Shown piece by piece: positions 16,482-24,799 of a stretch of DNA of 64,000 nt; within the stretch, counting starts at the first letter, position 1, and each line of letters begins with the position of its first letter. Under the pieces are notes generated by a model. It was not told the origin of the DNA. It saw only the letters and a program-made list of their open reading frames with translations, and searched no databases. Made by a program: the position numbers and the translations under genes. Location: assembly GCA_035629775.1 (NCBI GenBank), contig DASPHG010000010.1, forward strand, positions 1 through 64,000. Direction: 5' to 3'. The DNA comes from DASPHG01 sp035629775. Its GTDB lineage: Bacteria; Actinomycetota; Thermoleophilia; Solirubrobacterales; Thermoleophilaceae.

Positions 16482-17228
16482 AGCGAGCCCGACCTCTTCG
16501 TCGTCTGCAAGAACTGCTCCGCCGAGGTCAGCCCGTACGTGACCGAGTGCCCGTACTGCGGGCAGCGAGTGCGCAAGCGCGCGCCGAAGATCGGTCCGGA
16601 TGGCCAGCCGCAGACGGGGCGGCTCAGGCGGCGCGGACCGAAGCTGCCCAAGCTGCGCGCGGACGAGATCCCGGGCATCGCGCCGGAGACGGCGCCCTGG
16701 GCCACCCGGCTTCTGATCGCGCTGCCGCTCGCCGCAATGGTCGTAACGGCGAGCGACGAGGTGACCTACTACGACCTCGGTGCCCTCGTGTTCCCGATCG
16801 ACGGGGACTGGTGGCGGGTGGTGGCGACGCCGTTCCTCTACGACAACCTGGGCTACGCCTTCATCGCGCTCACCGCCACGGGCATCTTCGGCATGCATCT
16901 GGAGCGCCGCTTCGGGCGGATCGTGCCGGTGCTGATCTTCGTGACGGCCGGCGCCGCCGGTGCGGCGCTGAGCAACCTGGCCGACGTGCTCCCCGCGATC
17001 GGCGGAAACGGGGCCGCGCTCGGCCTCCTCTGCGCGTGGCTCGTGGAGGACCGCGCGGCGGCGCGGCGCGGCCACGACCGCGAGAACGACCTGATCGGCG
17101 TCTACGTGATCGCCGGGCTCCTGTTCGCGCTCTCGCTCGCGACCGAGGACGCCAGCATCGTCGCGGCGGTCGGCGGCGCGGCCGTCGGCGCGCTGGCCGG
17201 CCTGGTGCTGAGCGCCGTCAGGCGCTGA
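16479..17228 (+). CDS. Rhomboid-fold pseudoprotease with N-terminal zinc ribbon
   Basis: 249 residues. A zinc ribbon (CKNC and CPYC, residues about 11-27) is followed by a basic linker and a six-segment rhomboid fold starting near residue 70. WWRVVATPFLYDNLGYAFIAL aligns with the usual L1 loop and TM2. The catalytic GxSG reads GGNGAALG, with Asn at 177 where Ser is expected. The TM6 AHxGG motif reads AAVGG, with Ala at 230 in place of His. Both catalytic residues are therefore missing. It may bind rather than cut membrane proteins, as known inactive rhomboids do; this is inference. It is followed by a small gene after 7 bases. Confidence 0.82.
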   Translation: MSEPDLFVVCKNCSAEVSPYVTECPYCGQRVRKRAPKIGPDGQPQTGRLRRRGPKLPKLRADEIPGIAPETAPWATRLLIALPLAAMVVTASDEVTYYDLGALVFPIDGDWWRVVATPFLYDNLGYAFIALTATGIFGMHLERRFGRIVPVLIFVTAGAAGAALSNLADVLPAIGGNGAALGLLCAWLVEDRAAARRGHDRENDLIGVYVIAGLLFALSLATEDASIVAAVGGAAVGALAGLVLSAVRR

Positions 17229-17235
17229 CCGCGGC

Positions 17236-17565
17236 GTGGCCGAGCGGCGCTTCACCGACGAAGAGCTCGACGACGCCCTGCGGGCGCTCACCGAGCCCGA
17301 GCGGTTCCGCGAGGCCGAGGCGCGCGTCGCGCGGGTGGCGCCCCAGCTCCAGCACGTGCTCTACCAGGCGCTCGACCTCGACGGGTACTTCGGGCAACTT
17401 CGCGAGTCCGAGGTGGCCTCGGCGATGAAGCAGGAGGATCTCGCGGAACGCACCCGCGCGGTCCGGACGCTGCTCGCCGAGGAGACCCGGCTGGGCATGC
17501 TGATCGGCGTGGCCGTAGGCTGGGAGCTCGCCCGTGAGCTGGAGTTAGAGGAAAAGGAGGAGTAG
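17236..17565 (+). CDS. Small helical protein, function unknown
   Basis: 109 residues, strongly charged and helical, with an RFTDEELDDALRALTEPERF start and an acidic end. A mildly hydrophobic segment LGMLIGVAVGWELARELE lies near the C-terminus. It begins 7 bases after the rhomboid gene and its stop overlaps the next gene's GTG by one base, so it sits in the same operon. Confidence 0.7.
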   Translation: MAERRFTDEELDDALRALTEPERFREAEARVARVAPQLQHVLYQALDLDGYFGQLRESEVASAMKQEDLAERTRAVRTLLAEETRLGMLIGVAVGWELARELELEEKEE

Positions 17566-18242
17566 TGGAGATCCGGTTTCTTGGCCATGCGTGCTTCGAG
17601 CTGACCGAGGGCGACGCGCGCGTCCTCGTCGACCCGTTCCTGACCGGGAACCCGAAGGCGGCCGTCGAGGCGGGGGACGTCGACCCGACGCACATCTTCC
17701 TCACGCACGGACACGCCGACCACATCGGCGACACGGTCGACATCGCGAAGCGCACCGGCGCGCAGACGGTCGCGATCGTCGAGCTGGCGAACGAGCTCGG
17801 GGAGAGCGGCGTCGAGAACGTGGTCGACCCGAACATCGGCGGCACTGTGGAATTCGAGGGCGGCTGGGTCCGGCTCACGCCCGCGTGGCACACGGCGGTG
17901 TCGCCCAACGGGACAGCGCACACGCCGGCGGGACTCGTGATCAACCTGGGCGGGAAGACGGTCTACCACCTGGGCGACACGGCGCTCTTCTCCGACCTCG
18001 CCCTGCCGGCCAAGCGCGACGGGATCGACGTCGCGCTCATGTGCATCGGCGGCCACTACACGATGGACCGTCACGACGGGGTCGCCGCCGCCGAGCTGGT
18101 CGGCGCGGGCACCGTGATCCCGTGCCACTACGACACGTTCCCGCCGATCGAGACGGACGCCGAGGCGTTCAAGTCCGACGTGGAGTCGCGCACCTCGTCG
18201 AAGGTCGCGGTCCTACAACCCGGCGAGACCTTCTCGGCCTAG
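17565..18242 (+). CDS. UPF0173 metal-dependent hydrolase
   Basis: 225 residues of metallo-beta-lactamase fold. Metal ligands: LTHGHADHIGD, then His in TPAWHTA, Asp in YHLGDTALFSD and His in VIPCHYDTFPP. The family is usually annotated UPF0173 or L-ascorbate-6-phosphate lactonase-like, with no settled substrate. GTG at 17565 shares a base with the preceding TAG and has the strong site AAAAGGAGG upstream. Its stop shares a CTAG with the convergent small gene. Confidence 0.93.
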   Translation: MEIRFLGHACFELTEGDARVLVDPFLTGNPKAAVEAGDVDPTHIFLTHGHADHIGDTVDIAKRTGAQTVAIVELANELGESGVENVVDPNIGGTVEFEGGWVRLTPAWHTAVSPNGTAHTPAGLVINLGGKTVYHLGDTALFSDLALPAKRDGIDVALMCIGGHYTMDRHDGVAAAELVGAGTVIPCHYDTFPPIETDAEAFKSDVESRTSSKVAVLQPGETFSA

Positions 18243-18427
18243 CGTTGCGTGTCGGGACCGAGATGGAACCACAGCGACCGGTCCTTCCAGTCGTGCAGCA
18301 TGAGGACGGTGCCGGCGGTGAACAGCAGCGCGCCGGTCAGCCCGTGGTGCACTCGCTGGCCTGCGATCCAGAGCCGACGCCGCTCGGCGTCATAGCGAAG
18401 GAGGGATGTCAGTGAAGGTGAGAACAC
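18239..18427 (-). CDS. Small membrane-associated protein
   Basis: 62 residues: SLLRYDAERRRLWIAGQRVHHGLTG, then a hydrophobic segment LLFTAGTVLMLHDW and a short tail. The composition looks protein-like and its stop falls in the CTAG shared with the hydrolase, a pattern repeated elsewhere here. The start overlaps the start of the divergent lipoprotein gene, so it could begin later. Function unknown. Confidence 0.5.
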   Translation of the reverse strand: MFSPSLTSLLRYDAERRRLWIAGQRVHHGLTGALLFTAGTVLMLHDWKDRSLWFHLGPDTQR

Positions 18428-18978
18428 CGCGCATCACTCTGTGCTTATCGGCACGAGCGCTGCTCGCCTTAGTACTGGCGGGCGCGATTGGACTCGTGTT
18501 CGTCGGCTGCGGCGGGGACGACGAGGACGAGTCCGCCGGGACGACGGAGACGGCGCCCGTGCCGCAGCAACTGCCGGCTCCGGTGACGACCCCGCCGCCC
18601 GAGACGACAGCCACCGAGGAGGACCCCGCGCCGAAGCCCGACCCCGACACGGAGCCGCGCACCGTTCCGGACGAGGGCAACCAGGGCGACGAGGAGGCGA
18701 TCCGCTCCGAGGCCGTCTTCACCGGCAGCGGCGGGCGGCTCAAGCCGCGCGAGGTCCGGGTGCCCCCGTTCATCGCGATCCGGGTGATCCTGCGCGCCAC
18801 AGACGCCAGTCGCGACCAGACCTACACGCTGCAGATCGGCGGCAGCCGGCTGGCGATCGGGCACGAGCGCGCGGTGGACGAGCTCGAGCTCGACGGCCTT
18901 CTGCCGAATGAGTCCTATGTGGGCAGGGGGCCGCAGGGCAACGTCCGCGTGGTCGCCTCGGCGGAACCGGGCCCGTAG
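18412..18978 (+). CDS. Lipoprotein of unknown function
   Basis: 188 residues. A signal segment ALLALVLAGAIGLVFVGC gives a lipobox at VGC, followed by an Asp/Glu stretch and a Pro/Thr/Glu-rich spacer of about 55 residues. The C-terminal domain (about 95-188: FTGSGGRLKPREVRVPPFIAI, YTLQIGGSRLAIG) looks like a cupredoxin-type beta sandwich without obvious copper ligands. GTG at 18412 has AAGGAGGG at 18398-18405 at good spacing; ATG at 18406 is too close to it. Confidence 0.75.
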   Translation: MKVRTPRITLCLSARALLALVLAGAIGLVFVGCGGDDEDESAGTTETAPVPQQLPAPVTTPPPETTATEEDPAPKPDPDTEPRTVPDEGNQGDEEAIRSEAVFTGSGGRLKPREVRVPPFIAIRVILRATDASRDQTYTLQIGGSRLAIGHERAVDELELDGLLPNESYVGRGPQGNVRVVASAEPGP

Positions 18979-18992
18979 ACTCAAGCGTCGTG
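18976..18992 (+). promoter_or_regulatory. -10 box TAGACT, leaderless start of R2lox-like gene
   Basis: TAGACT at 18976-18981 includes the TAG stop of the preceding gene and ends 8 bases before GTG at 18990. No Shine-Dalgarno. Confidence 0.5.
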
Positions 18993-19907
18993 ACCGACGC
19001 CGCCTCGACGCGCATGGCGCGCGACGACTTCCAGGCCACCAGCGACCCTGCGCTGCAGGCGGGCGCCGACCGCGGCGACGTGAACCTCCTGAGCTACGCC
19101 GAGCTCTACCGGCTGTGGGAGCGCCAGCAGTGGAGCGTGCAGGACATCGACTTCTCGCAGGACCGCATCGACTGGCACGAGCGGATCCCGGAGGAGGAGC
19201 GCTACCAGCGCATGTACGGGCTGTCGTCGTTCTTCATCGGCGAGCAGCGAGTCGCGGCCGAGCTGGGCCCGATGATGCGCGCCGCGCCCGACGAGGAGAT
19301 GCGGATCTTCCTCTGCACCCAGATCGCCGACGAGGCCCGGCACGTCGCGTTCTTCGACCGCTTCTACTCAGAGGTGGGCGTGCTCGAGTCCGACGACCTG
19401 GCGGCACGGCTCGAGGAGACCAGCGCGCACCTGAACCCGAACTTCGGCGTGCTGTTCGACGAGATGCTCGCCGGCCGCGTGGACCGGCTGGCGCGCGAGC
19501 CCGAGGACCTCGAGACGCTCGTCGAGGCAGTGACGCTCTACCACATGATCATCGAGGGCATGCTCGCTCTCACAGGCCAGCACTTCATCATCAGCTACAA
19601 CGAGGAGAACGGCACGCTCCCGGGCTTCGTCGAGGGCTTCAACAACGTCGCCCGGGACGAGCACCGCCACGTCGCGTTCGGCGCTCGGTTCCTGCGCGAT
19701 ATGGCCCAGCGTGGCGAGCGCTACCGCGACGCGATCACGCGCACGCTGGTCGAGGCCGGTCCCGCCGCCGACGGCGTGCTGACGCCGCCGTGGTACGAGG
19801 AGGGACAGGAGCTGTTCGGCGTCTCCCTGGACGAGACGCGCGCGTTCGCGATGAAGGCGCTCGACCGGCGCCTCAAGGTCATTGGGCTGACGCCCACTGC
19901 CGCCTAG
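18990..19907 (+). CDS. R2-like ligand-binding oxidase (R2lox-type ferritin fold)
   Basis: 305 residues related to ribonucleotide reductase small subunits. Metal ligands in order: Glu in FFIGEQRVAAE, Glu and His in DEARHVAFF, Glu in YHMIIEGMLA, and Glu and His in RDEHRHVAFG. The Tyr five residues before the third Glu and the Val three residues after the first Glu occupy the positions that form the Tyr-Val ether cross-link in the Geobacillus R2lox, so a Mn/Fe cofactor is likely. No large subunit NrdA/NrdE is nearby. The physiological substrate of the family is unknown. Confidence 0.85.
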   Translation: MTDAASTRMARDDFQATSDPALQAGADRGDVNLLSYAELYRLWERQQWSVQDIDFSQDRIDWHERIPEEERYQRMYGLSSFFIGEQRVAAELGPMMRAAPDEEMRIFLCTQIADEARHVAFFDRFYSEVGVLESDDLAARLEETSAHLNPNFGVLFDEMLAGRVDRLAREPEDLETLVEAVTLYHMIIEGMLALTGQHFIISYNEENGTLPGFVEGFNNVARDEHRHVAFGARFLRDMAQRGERYRDAITRTLVEAGPAADGVLTPPWYEEGQELFGVSLDETRAFAMKALDRRLKVIGLTPTAA

Positions 19908-20233
19908 GCGATCCGGTCTCCCAGGGCGACGTCCTCGTCGGGGCGCAGGAGCACGACGCCCTTCTCGCCGTCCATCGCCCCGAGGACCAGCACCTCGGAC
20001 TCGAATCCGGCGATCCGTCGCGGCGGGAAGTTCACGACCGCGACCACGAGCCGCCGCTCGAGCTCCTCGCGCGCGTAGTGGGCGATCTGCGCCGACGAAT
20101 GCTTGACGCCGATCTCGGGACCGAAGTCGATCTCGAGCTTCCAGGCCGGGTTCCGCGCCTCGGGGAACTCGTCCACGCGGACGACGCGGCCCACGCGCAT
20201 GTCGATCCTCTGGAATTCTTCGATCGACGCCAC
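19904..20233 (-). CDS. csaA: CsaA-like tRNA-binding-domain protein
   Basis: 109 residues, a stand-alone tRNA-binding OB fold of the CsaA type: EEFQRIDMRVGRVVRVDEFPEARNPAWKLEIDFG, then HSSAQIA and LVVAVVNFPPRRIAGFESEVLVLG. CsaA is proposed to act as a chaperone in export. It starts 8 bases after the sigma factor stop, so it is probably cotranscribed with it. Its stop shares CTAG with the R2lox gene. Confidence 0.9.
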   Translation of the reverse strand: MASIEEFQRIDMRVGRVVRVDEFPEARNPAWKLEIDFGPEIGVKHSSAQIAHYAREELERRLVVAVVNFPPRRIAGFESEVLVLGAMDGEKGVVLLRPDEDVALGDRIA

Positions 20234-20241
20234 GCGGGCCG

Positions 20242-21717
20242 TCAGAGAGCGGACCGCGGTTCCGGCTCGCCCGCGACCGGGGCCGGCTGAGGCTCCTCGG
20301 GCGTGCTGCGTGCCTCGCCGGGCGGAGTCGTCGGCTGGGTCTGCTGCATCCCCGGATCCTCTTCTGCCGGGGGCGGCGGAGGCGGCTCCTCCTCGCCGGG
20401 TTCCTCGGTCGGCTCGACCGGCCCGTCTTCGTCGGGAAGCGTGGTCGTCGAGCCGTCCTCGTCCACCACGGTGCCCGCCTGGATGGGCTCGTCCGGCTCC
20501 TCGGCGGGCGGCTCCTCAGCGGGCGGCTCGACGGGGATGATCGCGGCGGGCTCGGGCTCAGGCTCGGGGTCCGGCGCCGGCTGCTGCGGCTCGGACTGCT
20601 TCTCCTCGTCCGCCGGGGCCTGCGCCGGCTTGGCGGCGACCTGGGGCGGTGCAGGCTGCGGTGCCGCGGCGACATCCGCGGCGGAGGTCGACGCGATGGC
20701 GGCCGGAGCGACGGCCACGTCGGCCGGGTCCCTCTGGGTGACCTTGTTCACCTCGACCGCCCCCGCGGTGACGATCGTGACTGCTGCCAGGCCCGCGACT
20801 GCCTTCGACGCGACGGCCCCGATGCCGGCCGACAGGGCCCCGCCCGCAGCGGCGCCGCCGGCGGCGCCGCCCGCGGCGCCCGCCCCGCCCCCGACGAGCG
20901 AGCTGCCGACGGCGCTCGAGCCGACCTTTGCCAGGAAGAGCTTCTTGACCAGCACGAGCAGGCCGATCGGGTAGACGGCGGCGAGCGCCCGGTTCGCCCT
21001 GCGCAGCTCCGAACGGAAGAGACGGCAGCGCTCGCAGTGCTTCAGGTGGCGGCGGACCGGCGCTGTCGTCTTCGTGATCCCCTCGGCGACCTGGCCCAGC
21101 TCGAGCCGCACCTCGCTGCAGGTGAGGAGGCGCGCCTCGGCGGCCTCGGCCAACGACACGCGCGCGCGCACGAGGAGCGACTTGACGCTCGGCACGGTGG
21201 TGTCCATCGCCTCGGCGATCTGGTCGTAGGAGAGGGCGTCGATCTCGCGCAGGAGCAGTGCCGTGCGCTGAGTCTCCGGCAGGTCCTGCACGTCCGCGAC
21301 GATCTGGCGGAACTCCTCGCGGCGGTGGACCGTGTCGGCCGTGGTGACGCCCCCGTCCCGCTCGAACACGTCCATCGAGTCGAGCCCGGCCGCCGACGGC
21401 TTCCGAAGGTGGTTGAGACAGCGGTTGCGCGCGATCCGGTAGAGCCACGGGCGCGCGTTGATCGGCCTCTCGTCCGCGAGCATCGCGTTGAAGGCCGCGG
21501 TGAACACCTCCTGCAACACGTCCTCGGCGTCCTCGGTGGATCCGAGCATGTGGCGGCAGAAGGCGAGGAGGCGCGACTGGTAGCGCTGGAAGAGCGCGTC
21601 GAAGGCGCCGTGGTGACCGCGCCGGATGAGCGCGATCAGGCGCTCGTCGCTCTGAAGCCGAAGGAGCGGCGAGCGGCCCGCGAGGGCACCACTGGGGTTT
21701 AGGGCATGCGCTTCCAT
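20242..21717 (-). CDS. ECF sigma factor fused to zinc finger, membrane segments and Pro/Glu-rich tail
   Basis: 491 residues. Sigma region 2 (about 25-95: FDALFQRYQSRLLAFC, DAEDVLQEVF, RPWLYRIARNRCLNHLR) and region 4 (about 140-190: LPETQRTALLLREIDALSYDQIAEAM) are complete. They are followed by a zf-HC2-like zinc site, CSEVRLELG to HLKHCERC, of the kind found in anti-sigma factors. Hydrophobic segments at about 243-265 and in a Gly/Ala-rich stretch near 270-330 come next, then about 150 residues rich in Pro and Glu that would lie outside the cell. The protein seems to carry its own anti-sigma and sensor parts. GGAG precedes ATG at 21717. Confidence 0.88.
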   Translation of the reverse strand: MEAHALNPSGALAGRSPLLRLQSDERLIALIRRGHHGAFDALFQRYQSRLLAFCRHMLGSTEDAEDVLQEVFTAAFNAMLADERPINARPWLYRIARNRCLNHLRKPSAAGLDSMDVFERDGGVTTADTVHRREEFRQIVADVQDLPETQRTALLLREIDALSYDQIAEAMDTTVPSVKSLLVRARVSLAEAAEARLLTCSEVRLELGQVAEGITKTTAPVRRHLKHCERCRLFRSELRRANRALAAVYPIGLLVLVKKLFLAKVGSSAVGSSLVGGGAGAAGGAAGGAAAGGALSAGIGAVASKAVAGLAAVTIVTAGAVEVNKVTQRDPADVAVAPAAIASTSAADVAAAPQPAPPQVAAKPAQAPADEEKQSEPQQPAPDPEPEPEPAAIIPVEPPAEEPPAEEPDEPIQAGTVVDEDGSTTTLPDEDGPVEPTEEPGEEEPPPPPPAEEDPGMQQTQPTTPPGEARSTPEEPQPAPVAGEPEPRSAL

Positions 21718-21796
21718 GGGAGCTGCGGCCTCCAGGCCTACAGACAGGGTAGACCCGAAGGAGTTGCGGTCCTATACCGCAGCTGGGGGATGGGGC

Positions 21797-23458
21797 TCAG
21801 TCGTCGCGGATCTCGAACTCCGTCGTGGCGGAGTACTCGTCGAAGGCAGACACGCGCGCGGTCACCGTGGCCTCCCAGGTTCCCGCGACGCCGAGGGCGG
21901 AGTCGCGCAGCTCGTAGTGGGCGGGGCCCTTTCGCGGGATGTCGAGCTCGATCGGCCCGATGTCCTCCTCCGGTTGGACCAACTCGATCCGCAGCTCCTT
22001 CACCCGGTCGATCTGCTCGCCCGTGCGCCGGTCGAACAGGTACAGGTGGTAGTCCGTCGGGCCAACCGAGCCCGGCTCGATGTCCATCTGCAGCCGCATC
22101 GGGCCGAGGTCGAGCTCGCGCAACACCGGGCCGCCCGAGATCGTCTCCGGTGGCGCTGCCCGCACGAGCGTGGCGGTCGCTCCGATGACGAGGACGGCGA
22201 GCAGCACCTCCGCGCGCATCGCCCGGCGCAGTGCCGGCGCGTCGTCGGAAGCCCCCGCGGCCAGCCGGGCGGCCCGGCGGCGGTTGCCGGCGGCCAGGCC
22301 GATGATCCCGGCCAGCAGCACGATCTTCGCCAGTAGCGCCAGGCCGTAGGTGGTGTCGAAGAACGCACCGATGGAGCCCATGTAGAACCAGGCCTGTACG
22401 GAGCCGGCGACGACGAGAACGACGATCGCGGGGATGGCGAGACGCGAGAAGCGGCTCGTGGCCTCGGCCGCGCCGGCGGCGGGATCGCGGGACCGCCAGG
22501 GCCAGAAGCAGACGATGAGGAGCACGAGGCAGCCGAGCCAGGCGCCAGCGGCGACCACGTGGACCACATCGGCCGGGATGAGAACGGCCTCCGGCGACTG
22601 CGTGGCGGCGTGCCCCCCGTACGGCAGCGAGCCGACGATGACGGCGAGCAGCGCCGCGAGCGCGACGGCCTCGCCGCGGGCGCGGAAGCCGCGGTAGCGC
22701 GAGAGGTAGAGGAGCACGACGCCCCAGGTGATCGCGCGCAGGAGCCACGCCTCGCCGGTCTTCGTGTCGAGCGAGGCCTCGAGCACCTCCGAGTCGAGCG
22801 CGTCCCCGATGCCCGTACCGGTTCCGAGGGCGCCCTGGAGCACGAGGCCGGCAAGGGAGGAGACGAGACCGACGGCGGCGGCTCCGAGCAGGAGCCGTCC
22901 GGGCCATGCCTGCTCGCCGTCGGGGCGCCAGATCGCGAGCCGGAACACGACCGCGCCGAGAAGCAGCAGCAGCGCCGCGTAGTGCAGGCCGCGCGCGAGG
23001 CCGTAGGTGCCCTCGACGACGGCGCCGGCGGACGAGCGCGCGAGAAGCTCGGCGACCTCGGGCGTGTCGCGATCGGTCGTGACCTGCTCGCCGACGCCGA
23101 ACGCGAAGCCGCCCGAGACCGGATGCCCGTCGGCGGAGGTGACGCGATAGGTGGTCGTGTAGATGCCGCGCCCGAGCCCATCCTCCAGGTCTACGCTCAC
23201 GCTGGACTGCCTGCCGTCCGGATAGCCGACCTCCCCCGCGTCGACCTGCTCGCCGTCCTCGTCATAGACGCGAACGGCGCCGACGCTCGCCACGACGGGC
23301 TCGTTGAAGTCGAGCTGCACCCGCGGTGGTGCCTCTGTGACCGTCGAGCTCTGATGCGGCGTCGTGTGGGTGAGCACCGCATGGGCGGCCGCCTCGCCCG
23401 GCAGGGCGAGCGCGACGGCCGCGACGAGCGCGACCGCCCGTGCAGTGCTGCGGATCAC
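21797..23458 (-). CDS. ycnJ: CopC-CopD copper protein (YcnJ-like)
   Basis: 553 residues. A signal peptide ends before AHAVLTHTTP, giving the CopC N-terminal His copper ligand. The CopC beta-barrel spans about 26-125 (TTYRVTSADGHPVSGGFAFGVG). A CopD-type domain with about eight membrane segments follows (about 150-430). The C-terminus is a YtkA-like beta domain with MRLQMDIEPGSVGPTDYHLYLFD. This is the domain order of Bacillus YcnJ, a copper uptake protein. ATGA overlap with the ycnI-like gene shows coupling. Confidence 0.92.
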   Translation of the reverse strand: MIRSTARAVALVAAVALALPGEAAAHAVLTHTTPHQSSTVTEAPPRVQLDFNEPVVASVGAVRVYDEDGEQVDAGEVGYPDGRQSSVSVDLEDGLGRGIYTTTYRVTSADGHPVSGGFAFGVGEQVTTDRDTPEVAELLARSSAGAVVEGTYGLARGLHYAALLLLLGAVVFRLAIWRPDGEQAWPGRLLLGAAAVGLVSSLAGLVLQGALGTGTGIGDALDSEVLEASLDTKTGEAWLLRAITWGVVLLYLSRYRGFRARGEAVALAALLAVIVGSLPYGGHAATQSPEAVLIPADVVHVVAAGAWLGCLVLLIVCFWPWRSRDPAAGAAEATSRFSRLAIPAIVVLVVAGSVQAWFYMGSIGAFFDTTYGLALLAKIVLLAGIIGLAAGNRRRAARLAAGASDDAPALRRAMRAEVLLAVLVIGATATLVRAAPPETISGGPVLRELDLGPMRLQMDIEPGSVGPTDYHLYLFDRRTGEQIDRVKELRIELVQPEEDIGPIELDIPRKGPAHYELRDSALGVAGTWEATVTARVSAFDEYSATTEFEIRDD

Positions 23459-24147
23459 GCGGTGCGGCGCGCCCGGCGGGCGCTCAGCACGCCCGCCAGC
23501 CCGAGCGCGAGGCCGAGTCCGCCGACGATCAGTGCGACCACGGCGAGCCCGTTCCCGTCGTCCTCCTCGTCGTCGCCACTGTCGTCATCGACGGCGGCCG
23601 CTGCCGGCGCTGTCGGGTCCGTCGGCTCGGCCGCCGACTCGTCGGCGGCGGCGGTGAGCTCCACCTGCGGCGCCGGCTCCTCCGCGTCGGGCGGTCCGAT
23701 CCAGCGAACGACCTCACCGCTCGAGTAGGTCTGGAGCGCCTTGAACGTCAGCGTGCCCGGCTCCTCGGGCATCCGCAGCGAGAGCCCGAAGTCCTGGAAC
23801 TGGCCAGGCTGTACTCCGTCGCCCTGCGCGGTGAAAGTGACGGTGTCGACGCGCTCCGTCTGCCGCTCGCCGAATACCTCGACCGGCTCGTCGAGCTTCA
23901 CCATCTTCACCTGCGTGTCCCAGCCCGGGACGGGCTCGTGCGAGATGAAGATGAAGCCGGGCGGGAACTTCATCTGGACCTTCGCGGTTGACGCGTCGTC
24001 GCGCTCGTTCGGCACGCGCACGTCGAGGCGGGTGAACTCGCCGGCCGGCGCCTCGGCCGGCTGGAGGGTCACGTGAGCGGATGCGAGCGCCGGGAGGATC
24101 CCGAGCGCGAGCGCAGCCAACATCGTCGTACGACTGAGCTTCCTCAT
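23455..24147 (-). CDS. ycnI: YcnI-family (DUF1775) copper-binding protein
   Basis: 230 residues. Signal peptide to ALASA, then mature HVTLQPAEAPAG; the N-terminal His binds copper in known YcnI proteins. The DUF1775 domain runs to about 150 (RLDVRVPNERDD, MKFPPGFIF, PGWDTQVKMVKL, FQDFGLSLRMPE). An acidic spacer and a C-terminal membrane anchor (LAVVALIVGGLGLALGLAGV) with a basic end follow. AAAGGA lies 6 bases before the ATG. Confidence 0.93.
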   Translation of the reverse strand: MRKLSRTTMLAALALGILPALASAHVTLQPAEAPAGEFTRLDVRVPNERDDASTAKVQMKFPPGFIFISHEPVPGWDTQVKMVKLDEPVEVFGERQTERVDTVTFTAQGDGVQPGQFQDFGLSLRMPEEPGTLTFKALQTYSSGEVVRWIGPPDAEEPAPQVELTAAADESAAEPTDPTAPAAAAVDDDSGDDEEDDGNGLAVVALIVGGLGLALGLAGVLSARRARRTA

Positions 24148-24183
24148 TGAACTGTCCTTTCGTCGAAGTGGTGTGAAAACCGA

Positions 24184-24759
24184 CTACGACAGGACAGGCG
24201 GCCCGCGCCCGGCAAGGCGCCGCGCGAGGACCGACCGCGGCGCTGCGAGTGTGGGGAGGCTCGGAACGGTAGGCCTGACCAGGAGGCGCCGGGCCTTTGC
24301 GCGGCGGCGCTCGAGCGCCCAGCGGACGACGGACGCCGCGCCGCGCAAGAGGAGCGCGATCGCCGCGGCCGCCGCGGCCGCCAGTGGGATCGCGGCCCAG
24401 CCGCCCGCAGCCAGCAGCTCGCCGAGCTCCGGCAGGCGGCCGTGCGTCAGGAAGGTTTCGACGCTCTCCTGCGCGCCGAATGCGCTGAGCAGCGTCACCG
24501 TCATCACGAACCACAGGATTCGGCCGCTCGGAAGCGCCGGCGGCGCGCCGGTGCGGGTGCGTGCGACGACCACCAACAGGTGCGCCAGCGTGATCAACGC
24601 CAGGACGATCGAGAGCGGACCGAGCCAGGTCAGGTAGCCGTGCGCCGTGGACAGCTGGTGTTCGTGCTGCGGTGGGGCAACGGCGTAGCGCCCGTAGTGA
24701 ACAGCCAGCACGCCGAGGACGGCGAGCGCCGCGGCCCTTAGTCGCCAGATGCCGGTCAT
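24184..24759 (-). CDS. Four-segment membrane protein, function unknown
   Basis: 191 residues with about four membrane segments: AAALAVLGVLAVHYG, YLTWLGPLSIVLALITLAHLL, ILWFVMTVTLLSAFGAQ and WAAIPLAAAAAAAIALLL. The short loop HEHQLSTAHG after segment 1 is His-rich. The C-terminus is long and basic. It lies between arsC and ycnI on the same strand, so it may belong to the metal resistance block. I chose ATG at 24759 because an upstream extension looks non-coding. Confidence 0.65.
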   Translation of the reverse strand: MTGIWRLRAAALAVLGVLAVHYGRYAVAPPQHEHQLSTAHGYLTWLGPLSIVLALITLAHLLVVVARTRTGAPPALPSGRILWFVMTVTLLSAFGAQESVETFLTHGRLPELGELLAAGGWAAIPLAAAAAAAIALLLRGAASVVRWALERRRAKARRLLVRPTVPSLPTLAAPRSVLARRLAGRGPPVLS

Positions 24760-24799
24760 GGCGGCCAGCAGTTTGGCGGATGCCGGGTCGGCGCGCGCC

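Noticed and set aside
18990..19907. Ribonucleotide reductase small subunit
   Set aside because: The Tyr-Val cross-link positions and lack of a neighbouring large subunit fit R2lox better.
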